Below are positions 1-12,057 of a stretch of DNA of 64,000 bases, one piece after another. Positions within the stretch are counted from its first letter, which is position 1, and the number at the start of each line of letters is the position of its first letter. The translations under genes were made by a program, and so were the position numbers. Origin of the DNA: Eucalyptus grandis (taxonomy: Eukaryota; Streptophyta; Magnoliopsida; Myrtales; Myrtaceae); NCBI RefSeq assembly GCF_016545825.1, contig NC_052614.1:28359669-28423668 (forward strand). Reading direction: 5' to 3'. The notes beneath the pieces were generated by a model that was not told the origin of the DNA, did no database searches, and worked only from the letters and a program-made list of their open reading frames with translations.

Positions 1-3000
1 CCGACAATAACAACCGCTGTAGAGACACGAGGGAGCCTATAGAGTCTGGAAGTTGACCAAGTTTATGGCATTCTGTTAAGTCAAGGCAAGACAGAGATGT
101 TGAATTGCCTATTGAGTTGGGTATGCGGGCTAATGATTTACAATAAGAGGCATCTAAAGTCTTGAGCTCCTTCAAAGAACCAATGGATTCAGGTAATTCT
201 TCAATGGCCGTAGATTTCAAATTCAACTCGGTCAATGATGTCAACTTTTCGATCGAGTGCAGGGATTTGTCTCAACGAGTGGCATCCCGACAATAACAAC
301 CGCTGTAGAGACACGAGGGAGCCTATAGAGTCTGGGAGTTGACCAAGTTTATGGCATTCTGTTAAGTCAAGGCAAGAAAGAGATGTTGAATTGCCTATTG
401 AGTTGGGTATGCGGGCTAATGATTTACAATAAGAGGCATCTAAAGTCTTGAGCTCCTTCAAAGAACCAATGGATTCGGGTAATTCTTCAATGGCGGTAGA
501 TTTCAAATGCGGTTCACCAATGATGTCAACTTTCCGATCGAGTATGGGATTTTTCTCAACGAGTGGCATCCCGACAATAATATTCGCTGTAGAGACACAA
601 AGGACCCTATAGAGTTTGGAAGTTGAGCAAGTTTATCCAATTCTGATAGGACAAGGCAAGATAGAGATGTTGAATTGCCTAATGAGTTGGGTGTATAGGC
701 TAACGATGGGTAAGGAAAGGCATTTAGAGTCTTGAGCACCTTAAAATAACTAACGGATTTAGGCAAGTCTTCAATGGCCGTCGATTTCAAATGCATCTCA
801 GTCAATGATGTCAACTTTCCAATCGAGTCTGGGATTTGTCTCAACGAGTGGCATCCCGACAATAACAACCGCTGTAGAGACACGAGGGAGCCTATAGAGT
901 CTGGAAGTTGAGCAAGTTTATGGCATTCTGTTAGGTCAAGGCGATACAGGGATCTTGAATTGCCTATTGAGTTAGGTATGCGGGCTAACGATGCGCAATA
1001 AGAGGCATCTAGAGTCTTGAGCTTCTTCAAAGAACCAATAGATTCAGGTAATTCTTCAATGGCCGTAGATTTCAAATGCAGCTCAGTGAATGATGTCAAC
1101 TTTCCGATCGACTCTGGGATTTGTCTCAACGAGTGGCATCCTGACAATAACAACCGCTGTAGAGACACGAGGGAGCCTATAGAGTCTGGAAGTTGACCAA
1201 GTTTATGGCATTCTGTTAAGTTAAAGCAAGACAGAGATGTTAAATTGCCTATTGACTTGGGTATGCGGGCTAATGATTTACAATAAGAGGCATCTAAAGT
1301 CTTGAGCTCCTTCAAAGAACCAATGGATTCAGGTAATTCTTCAATGGCCGTAGATTTCAAATTCAACTCAGTCAATGATGTCAACTTTTCGATCGAGTCT
1401 GGGATTTGTCTCAACGAGTGGCATCCCGACAATAACAACCGCTGTAGAGACACAAGGGAGCCTATAGAGTCTGGAAGTTGACAAAGTTTATGGCATTCTG
1501 TTAAGTCAAGGCAAGACAGAGATGTTGAATTGTCTATTGAGTTGGGTATGCGAGCTAATGATTTACAATAAGAGGCATCTAAAGTCTTGAGCTCCTTCAA
1601 AGAACCAATGGATTCGGGTAATTCTTCAATGGCAGTAGATTTCAAATGCAGTTCAGTCAATGATGTCAACTTTCCGACCGAGTCTGGGATTTGTCTCAAC
1701 GAGTGGCATTCCGACAATAATATTCGCTGTAGAGACACAAAGGACCCTATAGAGTTTGGAAGTTGAGCAAGTTTATCCAATTCTGTTAGGACAAGGCAAG
1801 ATAGAGATGTTGAATTGCCTAATGAGTTGGGTGTATAGGCTAACGATGGGTAAGGAAAGGCATTTAGAGTCTTGAGCACCTTAAAAAAACTAATGGATTT
1901 AGGCAAGTCTTCAATGGCCGTCGATTTCAAATGCATCTCGCCAATGATGTCAACTTTCCAATCGAGTGCGGGATTTGTCTCAACGAGTGGCATCCCGACA
2001 ATAACAACCGTAGAGACACGAGGGAGCCTATAGAGTCCGGAAGTTGACCAAGTTTATGACATTCTCGTTAAGTCAAGGCAAGACAGAGATGTTGAATTGC
2101 CTATTGAGTTAGGTATGCGAGCTAATGATTTACAATAAGAGGCATCTAAAGTCTTGAGCTCCTTCAAAGAACCAATGGATTCAGGTAATTCTTCAATGGC
2201 CGTAGATTTCAAATTCAACTCGGTCAATGATGTCAACTTTTCGATCGACTCTGGGATTTGTCTCAACGAGTGGCATGCCAACAATAACAACCGCCGTAGA
2301 GACACGAGGAGCCTATAGAGTCCGGAAGTTGAGCAAGTTTATGGCATTACGTTAAGTCAAGGCAAGACGGAGATGTTAAATTGCCTATTGAGTTGGGTAT
2401 GCGGGCTAATGATTTACAATAAGAGGCATCTAAAGTCTTGAGCTCCTTCAAAGAACCAATGGATTCAGGTAATTCTTCAATGGCCGTAGCTTTCAAATTC
2501 AACTCAGTCAATGATGTCAACTTTTCAATTGAGTCTGGGATTTGTCTCAACGAGTGGCATCCCGACAATAATATTTGCTGTAGAGACACGAGGGACCCTA
2601 TAGAGTTTGGAAGTTGAGCAAGTTTATCCAATTCTGTTAGGACAAGGCAAGATAGAGATGTTGAATTGCCTAATGAGTTGGGTGTATAGGCTAACGATGG
2701 GTAAGGAAAGGCATTTAGAGTCTTGAGCACCTTAAAAACTAACGGATTTAGGCAAGTCTTCAATGGCCGTCGATTTCAAATGCATCTCGAGTCAATGATG
2801 TTAACTTTCCAATCGAGTCTGGGATTTGTCTCAGTGAGTGGCATCTCGACAATAACAACTTCCTTAGAGACAAAATGGAGCCTATGGAGTCTGGAAGTTG
2901 AGCAAGTTTGTGGCATTACATTAAGTCAAGGCAAGACGAGAGATGTTGAATTGCCTATTGAGTTGGGTATGCGGGCTAATGATTTACAATAAGAGGCATT

Positions 3001-3640
3001 TAAAGTCTTGAGCTCCTTCAAAGAACCAATGGATTCGGGTAATTCTTCAATGGCAGTAGATTTCAAATGCAGTTCAGTCAATGATGTCAACTTTCCGATC
3101 GAGTCAGGATTTGTCTCAACGAGTGGCATCCCGACAATAACAACCGTAGATACACGAGGAAGCCTATAGAGTCTGGAAGTTGAGCAAGTTTATGGCATTC
3201 CGTTAGGTCAAGGCAAGACAGAGATGTTGAATTGCCTATTGAGTTGGGTATGCGGGTTAACGATTTACAATAAGAAGCATCTAAAGTCTTAAGCTCCTTC
3301 AAAGAACCAATGGATTCAGGTAATTCTTCAATGGCCGTAGATTTCAAATGCAGCTCGGTCAATGATGTCAACTTTCCGATCGAGTCTGGGATTTGTCTCA
3401 ATGAGAGGCATCCCGACAATAACAACTGCGATAGAGACACGAGGAAGCCTATAGAGTCTGGAAGTTGAGCAAGTTTATGGCATTTTCTTAGGTCAAGGCA
3501 AGATAGAGATATTAAATTGCCTATTGAGTTGGGTATGCGAGCTAACAATGCACAACAAGATGCATCTAGAGTCTCGAGCTTCTTCAAAGAACCCCTGGAT
3601 TTCGGTAATTCTTCAATTCCTGCGTTTGATAGGTTTAGTT
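1..3640 (-). repeat. 285-bp tandem LRR repeat array, about 13 units
   Basis: The anchor GGCATCCCGACAATAA (plus strand) and its variants recur at 281, 565, 850, 1135, 1420, 1705, 1989, 2272, 2556, 2840, 3125 and 3407, with one more starting at the left edge. Spacings are 282-285 bp. Three units (about 570-849, 1710-1988, 2560-2839) form a distinct subtype B. They carry AATATTCGCTG or AATATTTGCTG in place of CAACCGCTG and a diverged LRR around the GTGTATAGGCTAACGATGGG segment. All other units are subtype A and nearly identical to each other. Confidence 0.95.
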
Positions 3641-3972
3641 GAGTTAATGACATAAGGGAGCCAAGGATGTTGGAAGTCAAGTAAGTAGTCTACAATATGA
3701 GGCATAGGAATCTCTCGTATACCAGTGTTTTGTATGAGAAGCTCCCTCAATTCTTCCATTCTACCTACTTCTTGCGGTAGCTCCTTCAAATTTAGACAAT
3801 AATTGACATTCAAGGAGACAAGGGTCTTAACATCCTTAATACTGGGATGAATCTCTTCTAGATCATAACAATCTTCAAGCATCAAAATCTCTAAGCCCTT
3901 GAAAGCCAACAAGTCAGGAGTTGTTCTCAAAGCACAATTGCTAAGGTTGAGAACTTTGAGCTCTGTTGCCAT
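1..3972 (-). CDS. TNL exon 4: leucine-rich repeat region with tandem 95-residue units
   Basis: The exon starts after a CAG acceptor with MATELKVLNLSNC and two ordinary LRRs (LEILMLEDCYDLEEI, LVSLNVNYCLNLKEL). From about 3640 to base 1 it becomes a tandem array of 95-codon units, each with four LRRs. Recognisable strands in each unit are LKTLDASYCKSLARIP, LSCLDLTECHKLGQLP, LQRLLLSGCHSLRQIP and LTELHLKSTAIEELP. This would form the effector-sensing solenoid. The frame breaks near 3650, 3110, 2930, 2760, 2330, 2030 and 530, mostly where a unit is 1-2 bases off 285 bp. The array continues past the left edge, so the total repeat number and any C-terminal domain cannot be seen. Confidence 0.9.
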
Positions 3973-5684
3973 CTGAAAGAAATAGAGGTTATCACTATGA
4001 GATTGGGCAATAAAAATACTCATGCTCCCTACTCCTTCACAACTATTTTATTTAATTTTAATTTTTTTTCCATTAGTGTTGGCTAAGCCAACATATAAAT
4101 GTTTTTAAGCATATCATTGAAAAGAGAACATCAGGGATGTATAAGTGCTAACTACAATTATTTGTAAATAAAATTTCGTAGAAAATATCATATTTAGTTT
4201 TTCAAAGTTATGACTATGCTATAAATTATTGATTAGAGAGACACAAATTCTATTATCAAACTATAGATGACAAAGATAAATGGAAGAAAAGAGATGCATT
4301 CATTTGGTGCTATGTTTTCCTTCAATAGTATGAAATCAAAGAGAAATGGCTACTTTAATTATGAAAAACGATTTTTAAATGCTATATGTTCAAGATGTAA
4401 AAAAGTGTCATATTAAAAATATTTAAATGCCATTTCAAAGATAAATTTATTACTCATATAACATTATTACTTTATAAATGTGTTGTACGGTGACTTCAAC
4501 AATCAACAATTATAATGAATAAATATTGTGTGCCACCACTCAACAATTATAATGAATAAATATTGAGTAGTTCACATTCACATTATTTCCATTACTCTAA
4601 AAATAACAATGAATTTAGAATTTTAGTATGTATGTAGAGCACAAGTCACTATGAGGAAGTTTTTGTTTGTCCATGGAAGAAGATTGATATATACATATAA
4701 CAAGAATTGCTAAAAAGACATGCATGGGGAGAAATTAACTAGAAACCATATACCATTTAGATTAAAAATAAGATAAGCACAGTATTGTAATTATATTTTT
4801 GGTAGATGTTAATTAATACGGTAAAAAAACATTTTTTATTAGTAGGTCTAATGTCAAGCATGATTGGTTGTTAAAATATTAAGGGGAAAAAGCTTTTGAC
4901 ATATTTAAGTGCTAATAAATTCCTCTTATGCTAAGAGGAAAATTAGTTGAAGAACACCCCAAGTGTCACAACTTGACACGTGGGGAAACGTAAGTGCAAA
5001 ACTTCTAAATGTATACTTAAATACCAAAATCATAGAAGAATAAAACATTTAAGTGTTAACAGCAATAATTTCCAACCAAACAGTTAACGTGGCTTTTTCC
5101 AACGAGAATTTTAAATTATGTGGCATTTCTTTAAAAAGAATTATCCATGTAGACTGGTGAACAACATCACACCGTCCTTGTAGATTATGCGAGACAATGC
5201 TAAATGACATTTTTTGGCACTTAAATTATCACTTTCTACAACTTGGAACTTTAAATATTCACTTTTAATCACGAGTGGCACTTAAGTAATTAATAACACC
5301 ATAATTTGATACTTAAGTAATTTTTTTTTAACCACTAGCACTTGAGTGAGCATAGAGGACAACATTGTTTTAGATGATAATTATTGAGTGGACATTTCGG
5401 CGAGCCATGTAGACTAGTTTTATTGATATAATAATGCTACATCGAATTTCCAACAACCTTGCCGAAATTAGCACTCAAGTGTCTAATTTTCAAAAAATGT
5501 GACACTTAAATGTATCTTTGGAAATTTTGGTACTTATGTGTTTCCCTATGCCAAGTTGCGGTACTTGTGTTCTTTACTAGAGGAAAATCCATGATATGAG
5601 AAAGGATTTTCAAAAGAAATAAAGAAGAACTTGGTATAATTGAGCCTGCTAACAACACATGATTATGCATACTTTACATCTTAC
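3973..5684 (-). other. TNL intron 3, with a fold-back element
   Basis: This intron of about 1.7 kb has its donor at 5684 and a polypyrimidine-AG acceptor (TTTCTTTCAG) ending at 3973. More than a third of it is an inverted-repeat element at 4950-5574. A 26-base sequence occurs twice, 37 bases apart, at 4503-4528 and 4540-4565. No gene was seen inside. Confidence 0.8.
4950..5574. mobile_element. Fold-back (MITE-like) element in TNL intron 3
   Basis: The left end (AGAACACCCCAAGTGTCAC, then CAACTTGACACGTGGGGAAA) pairs imperfectly with the right end. The right end reads on the other strand as AAGAACACAAGTACCGCAAC followed by TTGGCATAGGGAAACAC. The inner sequence repeats phrases such as CACTTAAGT in both orientations. 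There is no coding capacity. It is probably a non-autonomous element; the superfamily is not determined and no clear target-site duplication was identified. Confidence 0.7.
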
Positions 5685-5968
5685 CTTTAGAGGACCAAAT
5701 CCTGCCCAATCATTCGAAATCTTACTCTGCCTGACAAATTGAGCACGACTAATTTCTTCATGTGAAAGTTGGTCAATTCAAAATGCAAGTGATAACCATC
5801 CCACGCAAGCCATCTTAATCGAGGAAGCAAGTTTTGAAAATCTCCGATGAGATTCACGTCGTCCAATTGAAGAAACCTCAAGTTGGTTAATTCTTTAAAT
5901 GTCTCGGTCGTGCAACTTCCACTCCCATCATATAAGCCAAGACGAATGGCCTCAATCTTACTAGTGCC
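5685..5968 (-). CDS. TNL exon 3: NB-ARC to LRR linker and first LRR strands
   Basis: The translated sequence begins GTSKIEAIRLGLYD and continues with TFKELTNLRFLQLDDVNLIGDF, LPRLRWLAWDGY and FHMKKLVVLNLSG. This is the standard third-exon content of TNL genes, where the protein passes from the NB-ARC into the LRR region. One base appears missing near 5705: after LVVLNLSGRVRF the expected NDWAGFGPLK continues only in another frame, and the original frame hits a stop at 5689-5687. The GT donor is at 5684-5683. The exon is about 284 bp, typical for this gene class. Confidence 0.87.
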
Positions 5969-6917
5969 CTGCAATTAGCAACATTGTAAATCATAGTTTT
6001 GAATAACGGGTTGAGACCAACTGTATTTGAGAAAAGACAATGATTTCAAATTTGTTGTGATACTACTATGATTTAGGCTTCTCACTTTCCACTTCATGAC
6101 ATGACAGGTTGTGATAATCTATGTGAAAATGTGAAGCTCTAGAGGATCTTTCCGTACTTTTCCTCTTCCAATTATGCCCTTCACATTTGCACTTTTTAAA
6201 TTTCCAAAAGTTGCATCCTTTCAAAATTAATATAGAAGGCCTCTCTTCATGCACACACTACTTCAAATGTATCTATCAAATCCCTTGCCCTTTATATGGT
6301 AAATAACAAAACCTTTAACTCAAATCCTTAATATGTGAAATAACATGTCTCTGAAAGTTCAAAACTTCAAATGCATCTAGCAAATTTACCATCAAAACAT
6401 GTATCAATACTAAAGAATCCCAATTGTAGAATCCCCCTCTTTTTCTTTTGTACCTTGTTTACAATTCTCAAAAGCAAAATGAAAACGAGAAATTCTACCC
6501 CAAGAAGTACACACGTGTTTTACATTCCTCTGTCACAATGTGTTTCTTCAATGAATGTTTTTCATTATATGTGGAAGAAAACATATCAAATGTTATATAA
6601 ATGATTTTCACTTCTCTTTTTATTACTTCATATGTATGATGCTAACTTTTCATTTCGTGTTGATTTTGTTACAAAGAAATAAGAGTCATCTAATTTTATG
6701 ATCAATTTTCCCATATATTAATAAGATCTTGCTAATAGACGGATTGGACATGAAGAATGATTATATTATGTTAATATTATTTCTGTGCAAGAGTATTGGT
6801 TTGAAAATGTTTAGTTTTATTAATAATTATTATTATTTTATAAATTTCTAAAATGTTGTAACTGTAAATTTATTTTATGACTCAAATGTAAACTTCAATG
6901 ATTCTCTATATAAAAAA

Positions 6918-6941
6918 ATGAAAAAAAAAAAAAAAAAAAAA
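6918..6941. repeat. Poly-A tract
   Basis: An A run of about two dozen bases, broken once near its start, lies inside TNL intron 2. It could be a retroposon tail or a simple repeat; no adjacent retroposon body was recognised. Confidence 0.8.
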
Positions 6942-8959
6942 CAAGGTTACATATGTATCTTTGAAATATTTTACTTCCAAGTTTAATATGTATCACGTTA
7001 AAAATTTTAGTTTTGATAATACTTCAACAATAAAAAATTTATAATTATGGTATTGAGGATATATGTTTGTATATATATGACTTGTTGAAAATACATAGCT
7101 CTCAAATAAAATTACAAAAGTAATGTTAAAAATATATTATTGCAAACATGTATTCTTATAGAAGTATCACATGTTGTTCTAAACAATTCTACAATTTCAC
7201 CTCTAAAAATTCTTGTATATACTTTTCATGGAAATTTTGACTTGGGAATTAATTTTCAAATACGTTTATGTATACGGAGATGTCATAATAACTATTCTTC
7301 CATGAAATTGCGGGGATCATGAATTTTGTTATCTTGATCATTTATTATATCATTGATATATAAAATATGAAATAATAGGTAAATAGTCAATGAAATAGTG
7401 ATTGTGCTATCTTGATAACTCATTATCACTTATTATGTTGAAAATTACTACATAATATACTAATTATTTATTATAGACTAATTGAATGAACTTCTACAAT
7501 GTGTCCCTTCGATGCATTATTTAATTATCTATTAATATTCCTTAGTTACTTCCATTTGCCTTTCCATTTCTTTATTTTTATTTCTTAATAGGACATTCTT
7601 CTTTATGCGACATGTTTTGCTTTTTTGTTTGGCGATAACGTCTTTATATAATATCTTCTTAATAATGCAAGAAAAGAATGTTTAGATTCTCTATTTTTCT
7701 AGTGTCATAGATTGTAATAGTAGCAAAAGTCCACTGTAAGGTAAAAACTCGTATTTTCGAGGATTAAGTAGAATGTAAATATTGTGATTAACTCAATATG
7801 ATTAGACTACCTTTTGTGGAGGAGCTTTAAAAAAATGAGAAAAAAGAAAAAATACGCATGGATTGGAAGAAGAATGTGAGATGGTGAGTTGCATGAGCAC
7901 GTTGGAGGGCATTTTCGCTTGGTCACCCATTATTTCATCAACCATTTTATATGTGTCCAGTACATTTCTCAAAACCAATCAGGAATACAAGTATGTTGGT
8001 TTGAGTAACCTTCATTGGTTGATTTTCAGCTTTCCTATATTAGTGGTATTTATCTCTTTTTTGATTTTGTAAATATCATGTCTTGATAATAATAGAAAGA
8101 TATATTATGAATTAAAGAGACATCATATCTTTTTATATTTTTTTGATAACGAAAAGTGGTGTCTATGACATATTAAATGCATAAAATCGAATTGAGCATT
8201 TATTACTTATGAGTGGTACTTAATATATGTATGCAACTAAAATGGCATATGTTATGTGGTAAGATCTGTGGATTAGAATACAACGTTAGAAGGAAAAAAG
8301 TTTGAATTTTTACAATTAATGGGACTAGTAGAGCAATAATTATCTTATTTAGACCATAAACATTTTAGAGCAATGTAAACAACTTTTAAATTTATCATTT
8401 ATACTGTTCAATGAGCCCGTATTTGATAAATAAATAATATTAAAGTCATATATGCAATAATGTAAAAAGATCAACTTTTAAATTTGATCAAATAAATAAT
8501 ATTAAAGGATCGAAAAAAAAAAAAAGATATCCAAAATCACAAAAATATATAAAGATGCTTTAGAAATAAATTAATATAATAATATTACCCATCACAGAAG
8601 GAAAAAACGAACATATATTTAGAGGAATAAATTTGACTAAATTTCAAAATAAGTATAATGAAGTGTATAATAAATGTCACTATTATGATTGAAAAGGTGT
8701 ATGGATACTGTGATTATATCTATCATCACCAAAAATTATTTAACATGCATTATAAATAGATAAATATAACAAGACAGTCCATTATAGAAGGAAAAAGAAT
8801 ATATGTCTAGAGGTTCTATTACTTGACTACATATATTTAGATAACAAGTATAATGAAATGTACAAAACCATGAGCCATGTAGATGACACTTGGAGACTTA
8901 AAGTGAGAGCAGACATAATTTGTAACTTGCATCTTTTTTGTCCTATAAGTGAAAAGTGA

Positions 8960-9620
8960 GATAATTACAAAAAAAAAAATCATAAATCTATTGTAATTGT
9001 GTCAATTCAATTATATTTTTTAACTAATTCAATCATAAACATTTTACAATTGTGTCAATTCAGTTCATCCAATCATATTTGGCCGGTTGGCACGAACGTG
9101 GATATCAATTGGTGCTAGATGTCTAGGAACAATGCGTGGACAAATTTTAATAATTTTTATTTTTTTTAAATTTTTTAGCATTTTCGCTTATTTCTTTTCT
9201 TTCTCTTTATTTTTTTTCATTTTCTTTCTTCCTCAGCCAATTGCCAGACTAAGGCGACTAGCCGACCCTCGTTGGGTAGGGTCAACCTCACCCCCCACCC
9301 CCCTAGTGAGGGAGGGCAAGCCTCACCAGCCAATAGCAAGGCTTGCCTTGCCGTCACTAGGCGGGTCAACCTCATCCTCGTCGAATTTGGCAGGGGCTCA
9401 CCAACCAAGGAAGAAAGAAAATGAAAAAAAATAAAGAAAAGAAAAGAAAAAAACATTAATTAAAAAAAATTAAAATTTTATTAAAATTTGTCCACATTAG
9501 CATTCACCGGACAGTTGGCCAAATTTGATTGGATGGACTGAATTGACGTAATGGCAAAAGGTTTAGAATTGAATTGACATAATTACAATAAATTTATGAC
9601 TTTTTTGGGTAATTCTTCTA
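8960..9620. mobile_element. Fold-back element with a G+C-rich core in TNL intron 2
   Basis: The left arm contains CAATTGTGTCAATTCAGTTC and CCAATCATATTTGGCC. The right arm contains the reverse complement with few changes, GGCCAAATTTGATTGG and GACTGAATTGACG. The ends read GATAATTAC and GTAATTCTTC. The core (about 9235-9410) is G+C-rich and itself partly palindromic, flanked by pyrimidine-rich and purine-rich arms. A related element occurs at 61470-61690. The open frames across it on both strands are palindrome by-products. Confidence 0.75.
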
Positions 9621-10963
9621 ATAAAAAGTTTAGATTTTCTCTAGGAAGCTTGAACGGTTGTGTTATTTTTGTCCTACATGTAAAAGATTGCGCTTCTTTT
9701 TAGGATTTCATAAGGCTGCGCCTTTTTTTATAAGCTTGAACAGTTGTTTTTGTTTCTGGTTTAAAAGATAGTGTCTTTTTTTTTTTGGCTGTATACTCAC
9801 TAATATCAAATGTTAATGTGTTTTCAATTATGCTTTATAGATAGACATTAGCTTTGAAATTACTTTGTATATTCTGATTAAATGTAGGATTATACTTAAA
9901 AGAAGGTCTTGGATCAGTTTTATCAAAACCACTTTAATTTCGACTTAATGGACTCAACAAAAATACTGAAATGATTGAATGAAATAATGTACCTTTTTAG
10001 TTGTGGAAGTTATACAATTTGTTTAGATATAAAATATACAATTTTCTTTTGGTTGGTTTAGCTTATTTTATAATGTAATATAAAAGACGTAATAAATAAA
10101 ATTAGCCTTTACGTTGCTAAGACTATCAATTGGCTCTTTGCGATTATAAGTAGGTTGCGCGTTGAAAAACGCAAATAAGTGCTGGTCTTTTGAGCAACAA
10201 TTTTGAATCAAACTGGATGATGAATTCAAAGTAATAAAGTCAAAACTATGATTAATTTCACAAATGCAATACAATCACATACTTAATTATATACAAAATA
10301 GAATAGGGTATTTATCTCTTGGACTTTTTATGCGGAAAAAAAGAGATCTCTCTCTTTTTAATGGTCATTGCATGAAGTACGCTCGACGTTATTTATGTCT
10401 ACATATGTTTCTGTTCTATCATGTGAATTTTGGTAAATTAGTGATTCCTAACCTAACATAACATTAAAAAAAAAAAAAACTTTACATTCTCGATTAAGGT
10501 ATAATGATTGAAATTTCATGAAAAATGCTGGCACATTTACTCCAATTATATTAATTCTAGCACCTGGAGATTAGAATTTTATGTTTTATATATCCTAAGT
10601 AGTTATTGTTCACAATAGCATAGTCAAGTTATTTGTTGCACTTTCTTGGACGTAACCCAAACAATTTAATAAATTCAGATTTTTTTCAATGTAGAATACC
10701 CTATCAAGTATCTAATAAATTTGAAAGTACCTCATTCTTGGAAAAAACTTCATAATGTACACTTTTGTAAGAAAAATCTTTGATAAACTGCTACACTTAT
10801 TAAGAGAGAGCAATTTTGTGCTTTCTAAACATGTCAACGAAACTCCACGAGGACGATAATATTAGAAGGTTTTCTACTCACTAGAGCAAGCACCAAGTGG
10901 AGGACCAACGACAAGTTGACAGTAGAACATGGACTAAGGGAGCAAAAAAGAAGAAACGATTAC

Positions 10964-12057
10964 CTTATTTCCTTCTAGCACTTCCAACACTACCTCAGAG
11001 TCCCATAACCTACTACGGTTCCAAGGCTCCGAATTGTTTTCTTTGCGGACGATTTCCCTACCAAGATCTCTCAATTGGTCATGCATTATGAGCTTATGAT
11101 CATCTCCAACTTTTATTAGAGACAGAAATCTCAATACTTCAATTCCCTCCTCCGGGAAAAACTCACATGCATCCCACATGTAGGATGCGATTCTTTGGTC
11201 AACGCCAATGAAAAAACAAGCATATCCAAAAAAATTTGTTTTTGTTCATTTGTTAATTCTTCATAACTTATCCTTAACTTCTTTTGCACTTCCTCGTGAG
11301 GAAATTTTCTTAACTTCTTTATTGTGTCTCCCCATACTTTTTCCTTTTTCCACACAAAAATGACCCTAAGACCTCGAGAGATAAGGGAAGCCCTCCAGTG
11401 GTAAAAACAATAACATGAGTGAGGTCCTTAAATTCACTTGGAGGAGAGTCCCTTCGAAAAGCATGTCTACTAAACAAAATCAAAGAGTTATCCTTATCCA
11501 ATTCCTCAAGTTCATACTGGTTGTCCACCCCAGCATTGTCAAGAATACTTTTGTTTCGGGTGGTAATGATGATCACACTTCCCGAAGAAAACCAATTATG
11601 ATTTCTGGCCAAAGCCTTCAATTGATCATCATTGCTCACATCATCGAGAAGAATAAGGACTTTCTTACCATTAAACTTGGATGAAATGAGCCGAATCCCT
11701 TCATCCTTATTAGAAACTTGATTTTCTTGCTTCAATATATCCTTGATTAACTGATTTTGCAAGTACACAAGTCTCCTATCATCACATGTTTCCCTTACAT
11801 CAGCAATGAAGCTACGATGCTCAAATTGATTGGAGAGCTTGTTGTAGATGATTTTAGCAAGAGTAGTCTTACCAATGCCTCCCATTCCGTGGATGCCAAT
11901 AAATAGGGAGGCACGAGAAATATTATCTACAAATTCCATAACCTTTTTCACTTGACTATCAATTCCGACCAAATTCTCTGGAATAACCAACTCAAACTTT
12001 TTCTTCAGCTCAAATAACACTTGTTGGACAACCAATTTTACCAATTTTCCTTCGTAC
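10964..12057 (-). CDS. TNL exon 2: NB-ARC nucleotide-binding domain
   Basis: This exon encodes the STAND-type ATPase switch of the receptor. In order it shows PENLVGIDSQVKKVMEF, the P-loop GIHGMGGIGKTTLAK (GKTT near 11863-11874), RNBS-A (FEHRSFIADVRE), kinase-2 (KKVLILLDDVSND, with the Asp-type ending typical of TNLs rather than the Trp of CNLs), RNBS-B (GSVIIITTRN), GLPL (GGLPLSLEVLGSFL), and the MHD motif (KLIMHDQLRDLGREIV, near 11078-11086). Two frame changes interrupt it, one near 11345 just after GLPL in an A/T homopolymer region and one near 11225 in the RNBS-D region. The P-loop, kinase-2 and MHD residues are intact. The exon ends EVLEGNK with a GT donor at 10963-10962. Confidence 0.93.

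Larger units (their letters stand above)
5969..10963 (-). other. TNL intron 2, about 5 kb, enlarged by repeats
   Basis: This intron separates the NB-ARC exon from the short linker exon. The donor AAG|GTAATC is at 10963 and the acceptor TTGCAG ends at 5969; splicing joins EGNK to GTSKIEAIR. About 5 kb is long for a TNL intron. It contains a 660-bp fold-back element (8960-9620), a poly-A run (about 6918-6941), A+T-rich sequence and no convincing gene. Small open frames, such as 7863-8072 encoding a hydrophobic 69-residue peptide, have no support. Confidence 0.75.

Noticed and set aside
2723..2992. Plus-strand 89-codon open frame inside the LRR array
   Set aside because: It lies antisense to the LRR repeats and is explained by the repeated minus-strand coding sequence.
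1..3640. CRISPR-like array of regularly spaced repeats
   Set aside because: The regular spacing is a 285-bp coding LRR unit in a plant gene.
7863..8072. 69-codon frame encoding a hydrophobic peptide in TNL intron 2
   Set aside because: No homology recognised, inside an intron on the opposite strand, and common by chance in A+T-rich DNA.
9087..9456. Overlapping plus and minus open frames near 9.1-9.5 kb
   Set aside because: They cover the palindromic G+C-rich core of a fold-back element; both are by-products of the inverted repeat.
11415..11684. Plus-strand frames opposite the NB-ARC exon
   Set aside because: They are antisense shadows of the conserved minus-strand NB-ARC coding sequence.
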